Source of the DNA: Chengkuizengella axinellae
GTDB taxonomy: Bacteria > Bacillota > Bacilli > Paenibacillales > KCTC-33759
Direction of reading: 5' to 3'
Assembly: GCF_030730905.1 (NCBI RefSeq)
Contig: NZ_JAVAMP010000002.1
Coordinates: forward strand, 1-64,000
DNA length: 64,000 nt
Positions 37,740-47,646 of this stretch are shown here, piece by piece. The translations under genes and the position numbers were made by a program. Positions within the stretch are counted from its first letter, which is position 1. The number at the start of each line of letters is the position of its first letter. A model generated the notes under the pieces. The model made no database searches. It was given only the letters and a program-made list of their open reading frames with translations, and was not told the DNA's origin.

Positions 37740-37755
37740 ATAGTCCCTCTTAATA

Positions 37756-37784
37756 ATCCCCTATAAGTAATTATGGGGCTTTTG
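37756..37784 (+). terminator. Terminator after the amaP-DUF2273 pair
   Basis: CCCCTATAA and TTATGGGG pair with one bulge around GTAA, followed by CTTTTG. Confidence 0.6.
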
Positions 37785-37865
37785 TTTGTTGTTTGCACAA
37801 AAAACGTATACTATAGTATAGAGCATAAAACATCAGTAGACCCAGCTTTCGAATGGAGGAGCAAT

Positions 37866-38321
37866 ATGAAACGAAGACAGGCACGGGAAATCATAATACA
37901 ATGTTTGTATCAAATGGAATTGAACGAGGTGGATTCATCAACAGCGATTGATTCCATTACTACAGAACAAGACGACAATGATATGAATAATTTACAAAAT
38001 ATAAAATCTGAAGAGTTGAAATTTATTCAAGAATTAGTAGATGGCACCTTTCAAAAGAAAAAAGAAATTGATCTTGTCATTAATGATTATTTGAAGGGTT
38101 GGAAATTAGAACGTCTTTCTAAAGTTGATATACAGGTGCTTCGATTAGCCAGTTTTGAAATGTTTTATATTAACGACGCACCACCTAAAGTTATTGTGAA
38201 CGAAGCTATTGAATTATCTAAACATTTTGGGACTGAAGAGTCAGGTAAATTTATCAATGGTGTTTTAGGTAAAATGATAAAAGAATTAGACACTGTAAAA
38301 GCAAAAATACGCTCTTTCTAA
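37866..38321 (+). CDS. nusB: Transcription antitermination protein NusB
   Basis: 151 residues, all-helical NusB fold: MKRRQAREIIIQCLYQMELN at the N-terminus and IELSKHFGTEESGKFINGVL near the C-terminus. It binds boxA RNA with NusE to antiterminate rRNA transcription. The ATG at 37866 follows GGAGGAG; the longer upstream frame is not coding. First gene of the nusB-folD-xseA-xseB-ispA run typical of Firmicutes. Confidence 0.96.
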   Translation: MKRRQAREIIIQCLYQMELNEVDSSTAIDSITTEQDDNDMNNLQNIKSEELKFIQELVDGTFQKKKEIDLVINDYLKGWKLERLSKVDIQVLRLASFEMFYINDAPPKVIVNEAIELSKHFGTEESGKFINGVLGKMIKELDTVKAKIRSF

Positions 38322-38366
38322 ATAAGGTTTTAAAACTATAAATATTAAAAAAAGAGGGAGAAAACC

Positions 38367-39218
38367 ATGACTGCAAAATTAATTAGTGGAACAGATTTAT
38401 CCAAAACGATTCGAGAAGAATTGAAAGGCGAAGTTGAGTTATTGAAAGAAAAAGGAGTACATCCCGGTTTAGCAGTTGTATTAGTAGGTGATGACCCGGC
38501 CTCTGAAGTTTATGTAGGTCGCAAAGCTAAAGCTTGTGAACAACTTGATATTTATTCTGAAGTGCATAAACTTCCGGAAACTACGACAGAAAAGGAATTG
38601 CTGTTACTAATAAAAAAGTTGAATGTACATACGGATATACATGGAATTCTTGTGCAGTTGCCTTTGCCAAAACATATTTCTGAGAAAGCTGTGATTGATG
38701 CTATATCTGTTGAAAAAGATGTAGATGGCTTTCATCCTGTTAGCGTAGGGAATCTTATGATTGGTGATGACAGCTTGCTGCCTTGTACACCTGCTGGTGT
38801 CATTGAAATGATTAAAAGAGAAGGAATTGAAATTTCAGGCAAACATGCTGTTGTTATAGGAAGAAGTAATATTGTTGGGAAGCCGGTATCTATGTTGTTG
38901 CTTAGAGAAAATGCTACAGTTAGCATTTGTCATTCAAAAACGCCAGATATATCTTCTATAGCAAAACAAGCGGATATCTTAGTGGTAGCGACAGGTATTC
39001 CTAAAATGATTGGCGCTGACTGCATCAAAGAAGGTGCAATAGTGATTGATGTAGGGATCAATCGTATGGATAATGGCAAACTTTGTGGAGATGTTGATTT
39101 TGAAGCAGTAAAAGACATAGCTGGATACATTACACCTGTTCCAGGTGGGGTTGGACCGATGACAATTACGATGTTGATTAAAAATACATTGGAAGCTGCG
39201 GCTAAATCCTTGGTATGA
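38367..39218 (+). CDS. folD: Bifunctional methylene-THF dehydrogenase/cyclohydrolase FolD
   Basis: 283 residues. [20 protein letters not shown] contains the catalytic Lys; [18 protein letters not shown] and the NADP motif [14 protein letters not shown] are all present. Supplies 10-formyl-THF for purine synthesis. ATG at 38367 follows AGAGGGAG, 45 bp after nusB. Confidence 0.97.
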   Translation: MTAKLISGTDLSKTIREELKGEVELLKEKGVHPGLAVVLVGDDPASEVYVGRKAKACEQLDIYSEVHKLPETTTEKELLLLIKKLNVHTDIHGILVQLPLPKHISEKAVIDAISVEKDVDGFHPVSVGNLMIGDDSLLPCTPAGVIEMIKREGIEISGKHAVVIGRSNIVGKPVSMLLLRENATVSICHSKTPDISSIAKQADILVVATGIPKMIGADCIKEGAIVIDVGINRMDNGKLCGDVDFEAVKDIAGYITPVPGGVGPMTITMLIKNTLEAAAKSLV

Positions 39219-39258
39219 GAAATAGTAAGGAAAAGTAATCGAAGAAAATGGTGTAATC

Positions 39259-40608
39259 ATGAAAGATAATCAAATGATATATTCAGTTAAAGAACTAACA
39301 AGGATCATTAAAAAGAACCTTGAATATGAACCATTGTTGCAAAACATATGGGTTCGTGGTGAGATTTCAAACTTTATACATCATTCAAGCGGTCACATGT
39401 ATTTTACGTTAAAAGATAAAGACAGTAGGGTAAAGTGTGTTATGTTTGCCTCTCATAATCAAAAATTACCTTTTATTCCTCGAAATGGAACTAAGGTTTT
39501 GGCAAGAGGGAATATATCTTTATATGAACGCGATGGACAGTATCAATTATACATAAATCAAATGCAGCCTGATGGGATTGGAAGTTTGTATCTTGCTTTT
39601 GAGCAATTAAAGCAGAAGCTGGAAAAGGAAGGATTGTTTTCACCTGAAAAGAAAAAAAAGCTTCCCCTTTATGCAAAAACAGTAGGTGTCGTGACCTCTC
39701 CTACTGGTGCTGCTGTTAGGGATATTGTAACTACGATTCAACGAAGGAACCCAAGTGTATCGATCCTTTTATACCCTGTTTCAGTTCAAGGTAAAAATGC
39801 AGTGCCTTCTATTCAAAAAGGAATTCAAGTTTTAAATAAATATGAAGAAATTGATGTCATTATCGTTGGAAGAGGTGGGGGGTCCCTAGAAGAATTATGG
39901 GCATTTAATGAAGAAATTGTTGCAAGGAGTATTTCAGAATCAAGGATTCCAGTCATCTCAGCAGTAGGTCATGAAACGGATTATACGATTTCCGATTTTG
40001 TTGCCGATGTAAGAGCAGCAACCCCTACGGCTGCAGCTGAATTAGCTGTACCTCATCATTTAGAGATTCAAAATCATTTAGACCATTTAAAACAAAGGCT
40101 GAACCAAGCAGTTTATTATCACCTTCAAAAAAAAGCAGAAAAGTTAGAGCGGTTAAAACGTTCTTCTTATTTACGTTCTCCTCATAAACAATTAGTTCAA
40201 CCAACTGAGCGATTGGATCGATTGAAAGAACAACTGAACTATAAGATGTTAAATCGTGTTAGTTCTTCTAGAGAGAAGCTTTCAAAAATTGAAGCAGGGC
40301 TATCTACTTCTAATTTAAAAAATAAATTCGATTATTCTAATCATCGAGTGAACAATATGCAGCGTCGCTTGGATCACACGATAAAAGCTTATATGAAAAA
40401 TCAAAAACTTAAATTATCTGCAAATGTAAAACAACTAGATGCATTAAGTCCTTTAAAAGTAATGCATAGGGGATACAGCTTAGTTTTCAATGAGGAGGAA
40501 CAGATGATTAAGTCTGTTCATCAGACGCAAATAGGTGATCAAATAAATATTAAATTAATGGATGGAATCTTAGATTGTAAGGTTAAAATGATCAAGGAGG
40601 AGAAATAA
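39259..40608 (+). CDS. xseA: Exodeoxyribonuclease VII large subunit
   Basis: 449 residues. N-terminal OB-fold (ELTRIIKKNLEYEPLLQNIW, VRGEISNF), catalytic core with GVVTSPTGAAVRDIVTTIQR, IIVGRGGGSLEELWAFNEE, and SAVGHETDYTISDFVADVRA. A long coiled-coil C-terminal region binds XseB copies. Degrades single-stranded DNA. ATG at 39259 has only a weak ribosome site. Stop overlaps the xseB start by 1 bp. Confidence 0.97.
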   Translation: MKDNQMIYSVKELTRIIKKNLEYEPLLQNIWVRGEISNFIHHSSGHMYFTLKDKDSRVKCVMFASHNQKLPFIPRNGTKVLARGNISLYERDGQYQLYINQMQPDGIGSLYLAFEQLKQKLEKEGLFSPEKKKKLPLYAKTVGVVTSPTGAAVRDIVTTIQRRNPSVSILLYPVSVQGKNAVPSIQKGIQVLNKYEEIDVIIVGRGGGSLEELWAFNEEIVARSISESRIPVISAVGHETDYTISDFVADVRAATPTAAAELAVPHHLEIQNHLDHLKQRLNQAVYYHLQKKAEKLERLKRSSYLRSPHKQLVQPTERLDRLKEQLNYKMLNRVSSSREKLSKIEAGLSTSNLKNKFDYSNHRVNNMQRRLDHTIKAYMKNQKLKLSANVKQLDALSPLKVMHRGYSLVFNEEEQMIKSVHQTQIGDQINIKLMDGILDCKVKMIKEEK

Positions 40609-40853
40609 TGGATGATAAACTGAATTTTGAAGAAGCAATGGAAAATCTTGAAAAGGTTGTAAACGCATTAGAGAGTGAAGATGTCCCTCTAGAAAAAGCG
40701 ATTGATTTATTCCAAGAAGGAGTTAAGCTTTCTGCTTACTGTAGTCAAAAATTAGAGCAAGTAGAGAAGAAAATAGAGATATTGATTAATGAGGATGGAC
40801 AAAGAAAACCGTTTCATCCATTGAATGAAGAAAACCAAGGTGATCTGGATTGA
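40608..40853 (+). CDS. xseB: Exodeoxyribonuclease VII small subunit
   Basis: 81 residues. LNFEEAMENLEKVVNALESE and VPLEKAIDLFQEGVKLSAYC are the two family helices. The ATG at 40608 shares a base with the xseA stop and follows AAGGAGGAG inside xseA, giving coupled translation and matched subunit supply. Its 3' end overlaps ispA by 4 bp. Confidence 0.95.
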   Translation: MDDKLNFEEAMENLEKVVNALESEDVPLEKAIDLFQEGVKLSAYCSQKLEQVEKKIEILINEDGQRKPFHPLNEENQGDLD

Positions 40854-41752
40854 AAATGGATACAATAACAGAATTTATTAACTATTATGGGCTAGAGGTT
40901 GAAAAGGAATTAAAGCAAATATTTCCACAGAATTGGCATATTCCTGAACGATTAGAAGAGTCGATGAATTACTCCTTGTTTGCTGGGGGGAAACGGATGC
41001 GACCGATTTTAATGATCGCTGCAGCGGAAGCACTAAATGGTTCAATATCAAGTGTATTACCGGCTGCTGGAGCACTTGAAATGATTCATACGTACTCGCT
41101 TGTACATGATGATCTGCCTGCTATGGATGATGATGATTATCGTCGTGGGAAATTAACGAATCATAAGGTCTATGGAGAGGCTATGGCGATTTTAGCTGGA
41201 GATGCGTTATTGACTCATTCATTTTATATTGTTTCCAAATCATTACGAGCTAAAGATATACCTGCTGAGACTATTCTAAACATTATTGAAGAGTTGTCGA
41301 CATACGCCGGACCTAGAGGCATGGTGGGCGGTCAAGTTGATGATATGGATGGTCAACAGGGTATAACGAGTATTGAACAGCTGAAGCAAATTCATACACA
41401 TAAAACAGGGGATCTAATCGTTTGTTCTCTTCGTGCGGGAGGACATATTGCAGGAGCTACTGCAAACCAGCTAGAAGCGTTGGCAAGCTTTGGCTATAAA
41501 ATTGGACTAGCTTTTCAAATTCAAGACGATATTTTAGACGTTGTAGGAGATGAACAAAAGTTAGGTAAACCTGTTTTAAGTGACGAAAATGGAAAAAAAG
41601 TGACATATCCATATCTTATAGGTTTAGAAGCTTGCACTGACAAAGTAAAAGAATTGACAGAGGAAGCCAAACAAGTCATTATAGAAGCGAACTTCCCTAA
41701 TCCAAATCGTTTATTAGAAATAGCAGACTTTTTAATGCAGCGAGAACATTGA
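40850..41752 (+). CDS. ispA: Farnesyl diphosphate synthase
   Basis: 300-residue trans-polyprenyl synthase. First Asp-rich motif DDLPAMD (Asp87-Asp93), second DDILD, and GGKRMRP for the homoallylic site. Tyr82, five residues before the first Asp motif, is the chain-length gate of farnesyl synthases (family knowledge from the Geobacillus enzyme). Start is TTG 40850 overlapping the xseB stop; ATG 40856 two codons on is an alternative. Feeds undecaprenyl and quinone synthesis. The OLE RNA promoter follows at once. Confidence 0.95.
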   Translation: MKMDTITEFINYYGLEVEKELKQIFPQNWHIPERLEESMNYSLFAGGKRMRPILMIAAAEALNGSISSVLPAAGALEMIHTYSLVHDDLPAMDDDDYRRGKLTNHKVYGEAMAILAGDALLTHSFYIVSKSLRAKDIPAETILNIIEELSTYAGPRGMVGGQVDDMDGQQGITSIEQLKQIHTHKTGDLIVCSLRAGGHIAGATANQLEALASFGYKIGLAFQIQDDILDVVGDEQKLGKPVLSDENGKKVTYPYLIGLEACTDKVKELTEEAKQVIIEANFPNPNRLLEIADFLMQREH

Positions 41753-41809
41753 TAATATCCCATATATTTATTTCTAGCATTGTTCTGGTAAATTTGGAAT
41801 GAGATTTCA

Positions 41810-41839
41810 TTGAGCTTAGCTTTTTTCATATGCTATAAT
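41810..41839 (+). promoter_or_regulatory. SigA-type promoter of the OLE RNA
   Basis: TTGAGC (41810-41815), 18-bp spacer, extended -10 TGC-TATAAT (TATAAT at 41834-41839). Predicted start near 41846, just before the first structured bases. Gives OLE RNA expression independent of the upstream nusB-ispA operon. Confidence 0.7.
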
Positions 41840-41845
41840 ATAAAT

Positions 41846-42502
41846 TGTAAACTGAGTGGTGCAGTATTCTAGTCAGCCAGGCATTCCTGAAGGCGGGCCT
41901 AAAAATTCGCCAAAGGGCACATCAATGAAGTTTCTGGTGTTGGCTTCAGAAGCCCAGTCTGGGGTTGATGCTGGAAGTTAAGGTTGTTGGGCGATCCACA
42001 ATGGCATGTGGGCGTTGACCCGGCTTCCGCGGAGGCCCAAGTTCGTGGTTAGGCGACACCGTGCGAATAGCTACGGCTTGGGGTATGAACCTGTACTTGC
42101 GAGTCTAACTTGTTCTTATAGTCCTTATAATGAGTATAAAAATATAGAGTGACTTGTATGCAGCGTAGCCTGCCTTGAGTGATCTAGTGGAATTATAGAT
42201 GGTAGGCATTTATTTTTTAAGGCCAAAAAAATAAATGCTGGATGCTATATGAAATCTAGTTTGCAAAAGAGGCTAAGGATTGATTTATGGCTGTTGAGGA
42301 AAACTCCTAGACTGTTCAGTTTTAAGAGACTTCTTGAGGATTATAGTGTGGACTAAGTGGTAATCTAGTCTGATGATCGGTGACGACATCAATGCAAGCA
42401 TAAAGGGAAACCGCCTTTTACGGCAACGGAAAGGCGCCTTGCATGGGAAAACCAACTGGACCTAAGCCGCAGCGTTTACTCTTGAAGTTACCACTCTTTT
42501 TA
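41846..42502 (+). ncRNA. ole: OLE (ornate large extremophilic) RNA
   Basis: A 650-nt non-coding stretch, visibly richer in G+C than its surroundings and without an open frame. It sits exactly where OLE RNA is known: after ispA and just before oapA and dxs. Sequence blocks such as GTGGGCGTTGACCCGGCTTC and GGTTAGGCGACACCGTGCGA look like the conserved OLE core as I recall it. Near the 3' end, nested stems are perfect: AGTGGTAA (42356-42363) with TTACCACT (42488-42495), ATGCAAG (42392-42398) with CTTGCAT (42438-42444), and CGCCTTT (42412-42418) with AAAGGCG (42430-42436), then CTTTTTAT. OLE forms a membrane ribonucleoprotein with OapA and partners, linked to stress and Mg2+ tolerance. Ends are approximate. 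Confidence 0.88.
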
Positions 42503-42588
42503 TATAAATGATTTCATTTTCAAAGTCACCGAATAGGTGATTTTCGTTTAACATACTCTTTAATTAACAATTAAATTGTAGTTTGTGT

Positions 42589-42616
42589 AAAAGCCTCCGA
42601 TAGGAGCTTTTGTGCT
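42589..42616 (+). terminator. Hairpin between OLE RNA and oapA (first)
   Basis: AAAAGCCTCC-GATA-GGAGCTTTT with one mismatch, followed by TG. A weaker stem (TCACC-GAATA-GGTGA) lies upstream at about 42516-42534. Confidence 0.55.
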
Positions 42617-42793
42617 AAATATAGGAACTTTTAGTTTTGCAAATTCAATATTCAATATTCCAACAAAAACTGCCTCTAAAGTAAACTCGGGTATGACAAG
42701 TCTTTGAGATAGACAAAATTACAAGTTGTCGACATACTATCAACATTAGAATAGGTTAAATGATAGTGTACAGGATTAGACTAATTCTTCGAG

Positions 42794-42818
42794 AGACTCT
42801 AATAGGAGTTTTTGTTCC
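42794..42818 (+). terminator. Hairpin between OLE RNA and oapA (second)
   Basis: GACTC-TAATA-GGAGTT with a T run (TTTTTGTTCC). Together with the stem at 42589 it may end OLE transcripts or attenuate read-through into oapA. Confidence 0.45.
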
Positions 42819-42839
42819 TTTAGGGAGTTTTAATATTTC

Positions 42840-43460
42840 ATGAAGAAATTTTCTTATAGAAGTTCAATAAGATGGAGTGTTGTTATCTCCATCGTTACAT
42901 TTATATTTGCTTGTATATTTTCTATAACGGCAACTGCGATCTTAGAAGGCGTATCATGGGCACTTGGAATGCTGACTGTTTTAATTATAATTCTTATTGG
43001 TATATTTTTTGACATGATTGGTTTAGCTTCTGCTGCAGCAACTGAAACACCATTTCATGCTATGGCATCGGTGAAAATAAAAGGAGCAAAACAAGGTATT
43101 CGGATTGTACGTAATGCAGACCGTTTTTCTAGTTTTTGCAACGATGTGATTGGAGATATGTCTGGAGTGATCAGTGGGGTTGCTAGCGCTTTAGTTGTGA
43201 TAAACCTTGTTGGCAATGCAGACCAAGATCCAGTATTACATACAATAGTAACTGTAATTTTTGCGGGAGTTGTATCAGCTTTAACTGTAGGAGGAAAAGC
43301 TATGGGAAAGTCGATTGCAATACATTTTTCAACGCAACTTATTCTTTATGTAGGAAAAATATTTTATTTCCTTGAGCATCGTTTAGGCATCATTATTTTT
43401 AATGGGAAAAAGAATAAGTCGAATCACGGAAAGAGAGGAAAAAAACGTGGAACTCGATAA
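42840..43460 (+). CDS. oapA: OLE-associated membrane protein OapA
   Basis: 206 residues with four hydrophobic helices (about 12-35, 40-62, 110-130 and 135-157) and a very basic tail ([19 protein letters not shown]) suited to RNA contact. Its neighbours (OLE RNA upstream, dxs downstream) match the characterised OapA locus of Bacillus halodurans. The second helix carries [15 protein letters not shown], the conserved acidic segment region. Anchors OLE RNA to the membrane. ATG at 42840 has AGGGAG at a long 12-nt spacing. Its 3' end overlaps dxs by 14 bp. Confidence 0.88.
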   Translation: MKKFSYRSSIRWSVVISIVTFIFACIFSITATAILEGVSWALGMLTVLIIILIGIFFDMIGLASAAATETPFHAMASVKIKGAKQGIRIVRNADRFSSFCNDVIGDMSGVISGVASALVVINLVGNADQDPVLHTIVTVIFAGVVSALTVGGKAMGKSIAIHFSTQLILYVGKIFYFLEHRLGIIIFNGKKNKSNHGKRGKKRGTR

Positions 43461-45354
43461 AATTAATCATCCCAATGATATAAAAAAATTCTCTGTAAAA
43501 GAGCTGGAGGATTTAGCGCAACAAATCAGGGAATTTTTAATTCAAAAGCTTTCAGTAACAGGGGGTCATCTTGCACCAAACTTAGGTGTGGTTGAGTTGA
43601 CTATTGTATTGCATTATTTATTTGAAAGCCCGAAGGATAAATTTATTTTTGATGTAGGACATCAATCGTATGTGCACAAAATACTAACTGGAAGAAAAGA
43701 CGAATTTGATACACTCAGACAGTATAAAGGGCTGTGCGGTTATATAAAACGCTCAGAAAGCGAGCATGATGTGTGGGAAGCAGGGCATAGCAGTACTTCA
43801 TTATCTGCTGCAATGGGTATGGCATTAGCAAGAGATTTAAAAGATGAATCCAATCATGTCATCGCATTAATCGGAGATGGTGCTATGACTGGAGGAATGG
43901 CTCTGGAGGCTTTAAATCATATAGGTCACGAAAAGAAAAAAATGATCGTAGTTCTAAATGATAACGAAATGTCCATTGCACCAAATGTGGGAGCTATTCA
44001 TAACCACTTAAGTAAGATTAGGTCCGACAAGCATTATTTAAAGGCAAAAGAAGAAGCTCAACAAATACTGAAAAAAATACCTAAAGTAGGCGGAACGTTG
44101 GCCAAAACAATAGAACGACTAAAGGACAGCATGAAATATTTGATGGTTTCAGGTATTTTGTTTGAGGAGCTTGGTTTTAATTATATAGGTCCAATTGATG
44201 GACACAATATTGAACTTTTAATGGAAGCATTCAAACAAGCTGATAAAGTGGATGGTCCAACACTTATTCATGTAGTTACTGTGAAAGGCAAGGGATATTC
44301 ACCAGCAGAAATAGATTCCCATAAGTGGCATGGTGTAGGACCATACAAATTGGAACCAGATCTGAATGAAAAAGAGAAAAAAGGGAAGTCTACCCCTAGT
44401 TATTCAAATGTATTTTCCTCTGCACTAATTGATTTGGCAAAATCAGACGATCGAATTGTTGGTATTACTGCTGCAATGCCAAGCGGTACTGCTTTAAATA
44501 AATTTGCAGATCATTTTCCGGGTAGAATGATTGATGTAGGGATTGCAGAACAGCATGCAACAACAATGTGTGCAGGGTTAGCGGATATTGGTATGAAACC
44601 ATTTTTTGCAGTATATTCGACATTTTTACAAAGAGCCTATGATCAACTTGTACATGACGTATGCAGGCAAAAATTAAATGTTGTATTTGCAATAGATCGT
44701 GCCGGTCTTGTAGGGGATGATGGAGAAACACATCAAGGTGTATATGATTTAGCTTATATGCGTCATATTCCTAATATTGTCATTATGGTTCCAAAGGATG
44801 AAAATGAACTACAGCATATGGTGAAAACAGCAGTGGATTATAATGATGGACCTATTGCTTTCCGTTATCCAAGAGGTGCAGGTATTGGTGTGAAAATGGA
44901 CGACGAGAAGAAATCTTTACCCATTGGTTCTTGGGAAGTAGTTAAGGAAGGTGACCATGTAGCAGTACTTGCTGTAGGTCCTATGGTTCGATTAGCTGAA
45001 GAAGCGGCTAAGGAGTTGGAAAAAGAAAATATCTACTTAGAGGTGATCAATGCCCGTTTTGTTAAACCTTTAGATCATGATATGCTTAAAAATTTGGCTG
45101 AGAATGATAAAGCATTAATAATCTTGGAGGAGGGCTCCATGCAGGGTGGCCTTGGAAGTGCAATTCTAGAATTTTATTCAAGGGAAGAAATCTTTAATGT
45201 GAAAGTTAAACAATTGGGTTATCCAGATTACTTTGTAGAACATGGCAGTGTCAAATATCAACGTGAGGAAATTGGATTGACAGTTGACAACATCGTGAAA
45301 CAAGTGAAAGGGATGTATAACTTGAAGAATGGTGTGTTAAACCTTAAAAACTAA
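43447..45354 (+). CDS. dxs: 1-deoxy-D-xylulose-5-phosphate synthase
   Basis: 635 residues from GTG 43447 (GAGAGGA upstream inside oapA). Thiamine-diphosphate enzyme, first step of the MEP isoprenoid pathway. Visible: [34 protein letters not shown], ThDP motif [19 protein letters not shown] with N, and the transketolase central domain with [16 protein letters not shown] and [15 protein letters not shown]. The ATG at 43402 would place the start inside oapA by 59 bp and lacks a site. Coupled to oapA by overlap. Confidence 0.96.
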   Translation: MELDKINHPNDIKKFSVKELEDLAQQIREFLIQKLSVTGGHLAPNLGVVELTIVLHYLFESPKDKFIFDVGHQSYVHKILTGRKDEFDTLRQYKGLCGYIKRSESEHDVWEAGHSSTSLSAAMGMALARDLKDESNHVIALIGDGAMTGGMALEALNHIGHEKKKMIVVLNDNEMSIAPNVGAIHNHLSKIRSDKHYLKAKEEAQQILKKIPKVGGTLAKTIERLKDSMKYLMVSGILFEELGFNYIGPIDGHNIELLMEAFKQADKVDGPTLIHVVTVKGKGYSPAEIDSHKWHGVGPYKLEPDLNEKEKKGKSTPSYSNVFSSALIDLAKSDDRIVGITAAMPSGTALNKFADHFPGRMIDVGIAEQHATTMCAGLADIGMKPFFAVYSTFLQRAYDQLVHDVCRQKLNVVFAIDRAGLVGDDGETHQGVYDLAYMRHIPNIVIMVPKDENELQHMVKTAVDYNDGPIAFRYPRGAGIGVKMDDEKKSLPIGSWEVVKEGDHVAVLAVGPMVRLAEEAAKELEKENIYLEVINARFVKPLDHDMLKNLAENDKALIILEEGSMQGGLGSAILEFYSREEIFNVKVKQLGYPDYFVEHGSVKYQREEIGLTVDNIVKQVKGMYNLKNGVLNLKN

Positions 45355-45400
45355 AATGGACGGCTTTTTGAACATTAACATTAAAGGTCTAGGAGAATGT

Positions 45401-46234
45401 ATGCATACAGATAAGGAACGCATTGATATATTGTTAATTGAATTAGGTCATTTTGAAAGCAGAGAGAAGGCGAAAGCAGCTATTATGGCTGGCCTTGTGT
45501 TTGCGAATGACGAACGGATTGAAAAAGCAGGCACAAAGATACCTAGGGATGCTCAAATTCGAGTCAAAGGGAATGTCCATCCTTATGTTAGTAGAGGAGG
45601 ATTAAAACTTGAAAAGGCAATCCAGGCTTTTAATCTTCAATTAAAAGATAGTGTTGTTTTGGATATTGGAGCATCCACAGGTGGATTTACAGATTGCGCA
45701 TTGCAAAATGGGGCCGCTTATGTTTATGCGATTGATGTAGGATATAACCAACTTGATTGGTCTCTGCGCAATTCTCCTAAGGTAAAAGTAATGGAGCGGA
45801 CAAACTTTCGTTATGTACAAAAAAAAGATTTAGTAGGTCCAGTACCTACTTTTGCTTCGATAGATGTTTCTTTTATTTCATTGCGATTAATATTACCTGC
45901 TCTAAAAGAGATTCTAGATCAAGGTGGAACTATTACTGCTCTTGTGAAACCCCAATTTGAGGCTGGTCGAGATAAGGTAGGGAAATCTGGAGTCATTAAA
46001 GATCCAGAGACACATCGCGAAGTTTTGCACACTGTTTTAGAAATGGCAGATCAATTAGGCCTTTATTTAACTGGTCTTACTTATTCCCCCATTAAGGGTG
46101 GAGAAGGAAACATAGAATTCTTGGCATACTGGTCTATTCATCCATCAAGTGAAAGTAACATACCTTCTGATCTGTTTTCAAAGAAGATTGATGAAGTAGT
46201 ATATGATGCTCAGAGCTTGCAAAATCATAAATAA
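45401..46234 (+). CDS. tlyA: TlyA-family rRNA (cytidine-2'-O)-methyltransferase
   Basis: 277 residues. N-terminal S4 RNA-binding domain (RIDILLIELGHFESREKAKA, HPYVSRGGLKLEKAI), then an FtsJ-type SAM domain with VLDIGASTGGFTDCALQNGA and LVKPQFEAGRDKVGKSGV. Predicted to methylate ribosomal RNA; TlyA-type enzymes affect capreomycin sensitivity in other bacteria. ATG at 45401 follows TAGGAGAA; the longer upstream frame from 45356 lacks a site. Confidence 0.94.
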   Translation: MHTDKERIDILLIELGHFESREKAKAAIMAGLVFANDERIEKAGTKIPRDAQIRVKGNVHPYVSRGGLKLEKAIQAFNLQLKDSVVLDIGASTGGFTDCALQNGAAYVYAIDVGYNQLDWSLRNSPKVKVMERTNFRYVQKKDLVGPVPTFASIDVSFISLRLILPALKEILDQGGTITALVKPQFEAGRDKVGKSGVIKDPETHREVLHTVLEMADQLGLYLTGLTYSPIKGGEGNIEFLAYWSIHPSSESNIPSDLFSKKIDEVVYDAQSLQNHK

Positions 46235-46246
46235 AATTAGCAATTA

Positions 46247-46274
46247 GGGCTTATGTGTTTAGTATAATAAGCCC
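46247..46274 (+). terminator. Terminator after tlyA
   Basis: GGGCTTAT (46247-46254) and ATAAGCCC (46267-46274) over a 12-nt loop, followed by GTATACATTTTTATTT. The T run is displaced by about 7 nt. Confidence 0.65.
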
Positions 46275-46439
46275 GTATACATTTTTATTTGTATATTAGT
46301 TTTAACAAATGTAAATGAATGAAAAGGCTTACATGTATTGTTATGTTTGAATTATAAAATAATTAAATAAAAATAAATTCTGCAAAAAATTGCAGGATAT
46401 TGCTGTCTTTTCTCGAATATTATTTTTCGAGGTGATGTG

Positions 46440-46883
46440 ATGCCGTTTGATAAAGATCTATTGGTATTATTACTCATTGTTTTTATTGCTATAGTATGGA
46501 CTATTTTTCAAATTAAAAAATGGTTTAATAAATCCAGTATTCCGCTTCATGAGGCTAAACCACCTGAGGGAAAAGCAGTTGCAATTTTAAAGAAACATGG
46601 TTATAAAGTGATGGCTGGAAAATTAATAGTTCCAGTTCATATTAAAATTGATGAATCACCATCCGAGCTTTCCAGCCGAGTTTATATTGATTATATTGTT
46701 TCAAAAGATCAGGAAGATTATATTGTATTACTTGCCAAACATCGTCACCATGTAAATTGGAAGGCAGGAAGCTCAGTTCGGGATTATTTTTTTCACTATT
46801 CACTTATGTACGATAAGATTAAAGGTATTATCTACGTAGACTTATCAAACAATACCATTAAAAAAATAACTTTTGAATGGTAA
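46440..46883 (+). CDS. Membrane-anchored protein of unknown function
   Basis: 147 residues. One N-terminal membrane helix (about 6-24, LLVLLLIVFIAIVWTIFQI), then a soluble mixed domain (HGYKVMAGKLIVPVHIKIDE, RVYIDYIVSKDQEDYIVLLA). From memory, similar proteins of this size lie between tlyA and argR in Paenibacillus relatives; function unknown. ATG at 46440 is 5-6 nt after GAGGTG; a GTG at 46437 precedes it. Confidence 0.75.
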   Translation: MPFDKDLLVLLLIVFIAIVWTIFQIKKWFNKSSIPLHEAKPPEGKAVAILKKHGYKVMAGKLIVPVHIKIDESPSELSSRVYIDYIVSKDQEDYIVLLAKHRHHVNWKAGSSVRDYFFHYSLMYDKIKGIIYVDLSNNTIKKITFEW

Positions 46884-46953
46884 GAAGATGAACGAATTGT
46901 AGGAGTAATTCTACCTGAAATATAGACTTAATTTTATTGTTTAGGAGGAAGTT

Positions 46954-47403
46954 ATGAAAGGACAAAGGCTGATCAAGATCAGAGAATTAATTACAAATCA
47001 TGACATCGAAACACAAGAAGAATTGGTATCCTCATTGAAGGATGCGGGATTTAATGTAACACAAGCAACAGTATCAAGAGATATTAAGGAACTTCATCTA
47101 ATAAAAGTACCTTTAAATGATGGTAGATATAAATATGCCATTCCAGTAGAGAAAAAATTTAATCCTATTCATAAATTGAAAAGATCGTTAGTGGACAATT
47201 TTCTTCATATTGATGCTGCTGACAATTTATTAGTGATGAAATGTCTCCCTGGGACTGCGAATGCAATTGGTTCATTATTAGATAATTTGGAATGGAATGA
47301 AATCCTGGGCTGTATATGTGGGGATGATACAATTCTTATCATTTGCAGAACAAAAGAACAAAGTGTGGAGGTTAAGGACAAACTTATAGCGATGCTACCT
47401 TAA
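46954..47403 (+). CDS. argR: Arginine repressor ArgR/AhrC
   Basis: 149 residues. Winged-helix N-terminal domain ([39 protein letters not shown]) and a C-terminal oligomerisation/arginine-binding domain ([31 protein letters not shown]). Represses arginine synthesis and activates catabolism when arginine is bound. The position between tlyA and recN is conserved in Bacilli. ATG at 46954 follows TAGGAGGAAG. Confidence 0.96.
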   Translation: MKGQRLIKIRELITNHDIETQEELVSSLKDAGFNVTQATVSRDIKELHLIKVPLNDGRYKYAIPVEKKFNPIHKLKRSLVDNFLHIDAADNLLVMKCLPGTANAIGSLLDNLEWNEILGCICGDDTILIICRTKEQSVEVKDKLIAMLP

Positions 47404-47455
47404 AGTAGTAATTATTTTAAAAATATCCTATCGGAAAATATAATAACTTTTAATG

Positions 47456-47502
47456 CGAACGTATGTGTGATACAATAACAATCAAACAGACGTTCGTTTT
47501 TG
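47456..47502 (+). terminator. Probable terminator after argR
   Basis: CGAACGT (47456-47462) pairs with ACGTTCG (47490-47496) across a 27-nt loop, followed by TTTTTGTG. The left arm with following bases also looks like a poor LexA site (CGAAC-GTAT-GTGTG), but the perfect complement and T run favour a terminator. Confidence 0.5.
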
Positions 47503-47646
47503 TGTTATGTGGATATTGAAATTGGATGGGAGGTAAGTTTGTCAAAATTGATTTTATATATAACTTGAAAAAGTTGTTTCCCAATTTGACATCATCTTAT
47601 GTTTTTTTCAATGTATTGAAATCGTTGTGTTTGACGAACAAGAATT

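Noticed and set aside
43402-43446. Earlier dxs start at ATG 43402
   Set aside because: It would encode a basic peptide from oapA-overlapping DNA without a ribosome site. GTG 43447 follows GAGAGGA and gives the family N-terminus.
47456-47469. LexA/SOS box before recN
   Set aside because: Only the left half matches CGAAC-N4-GTTCG. The perfect complement at 47490-47496 followed by TTTTT explains the sequence as an argR terminator.
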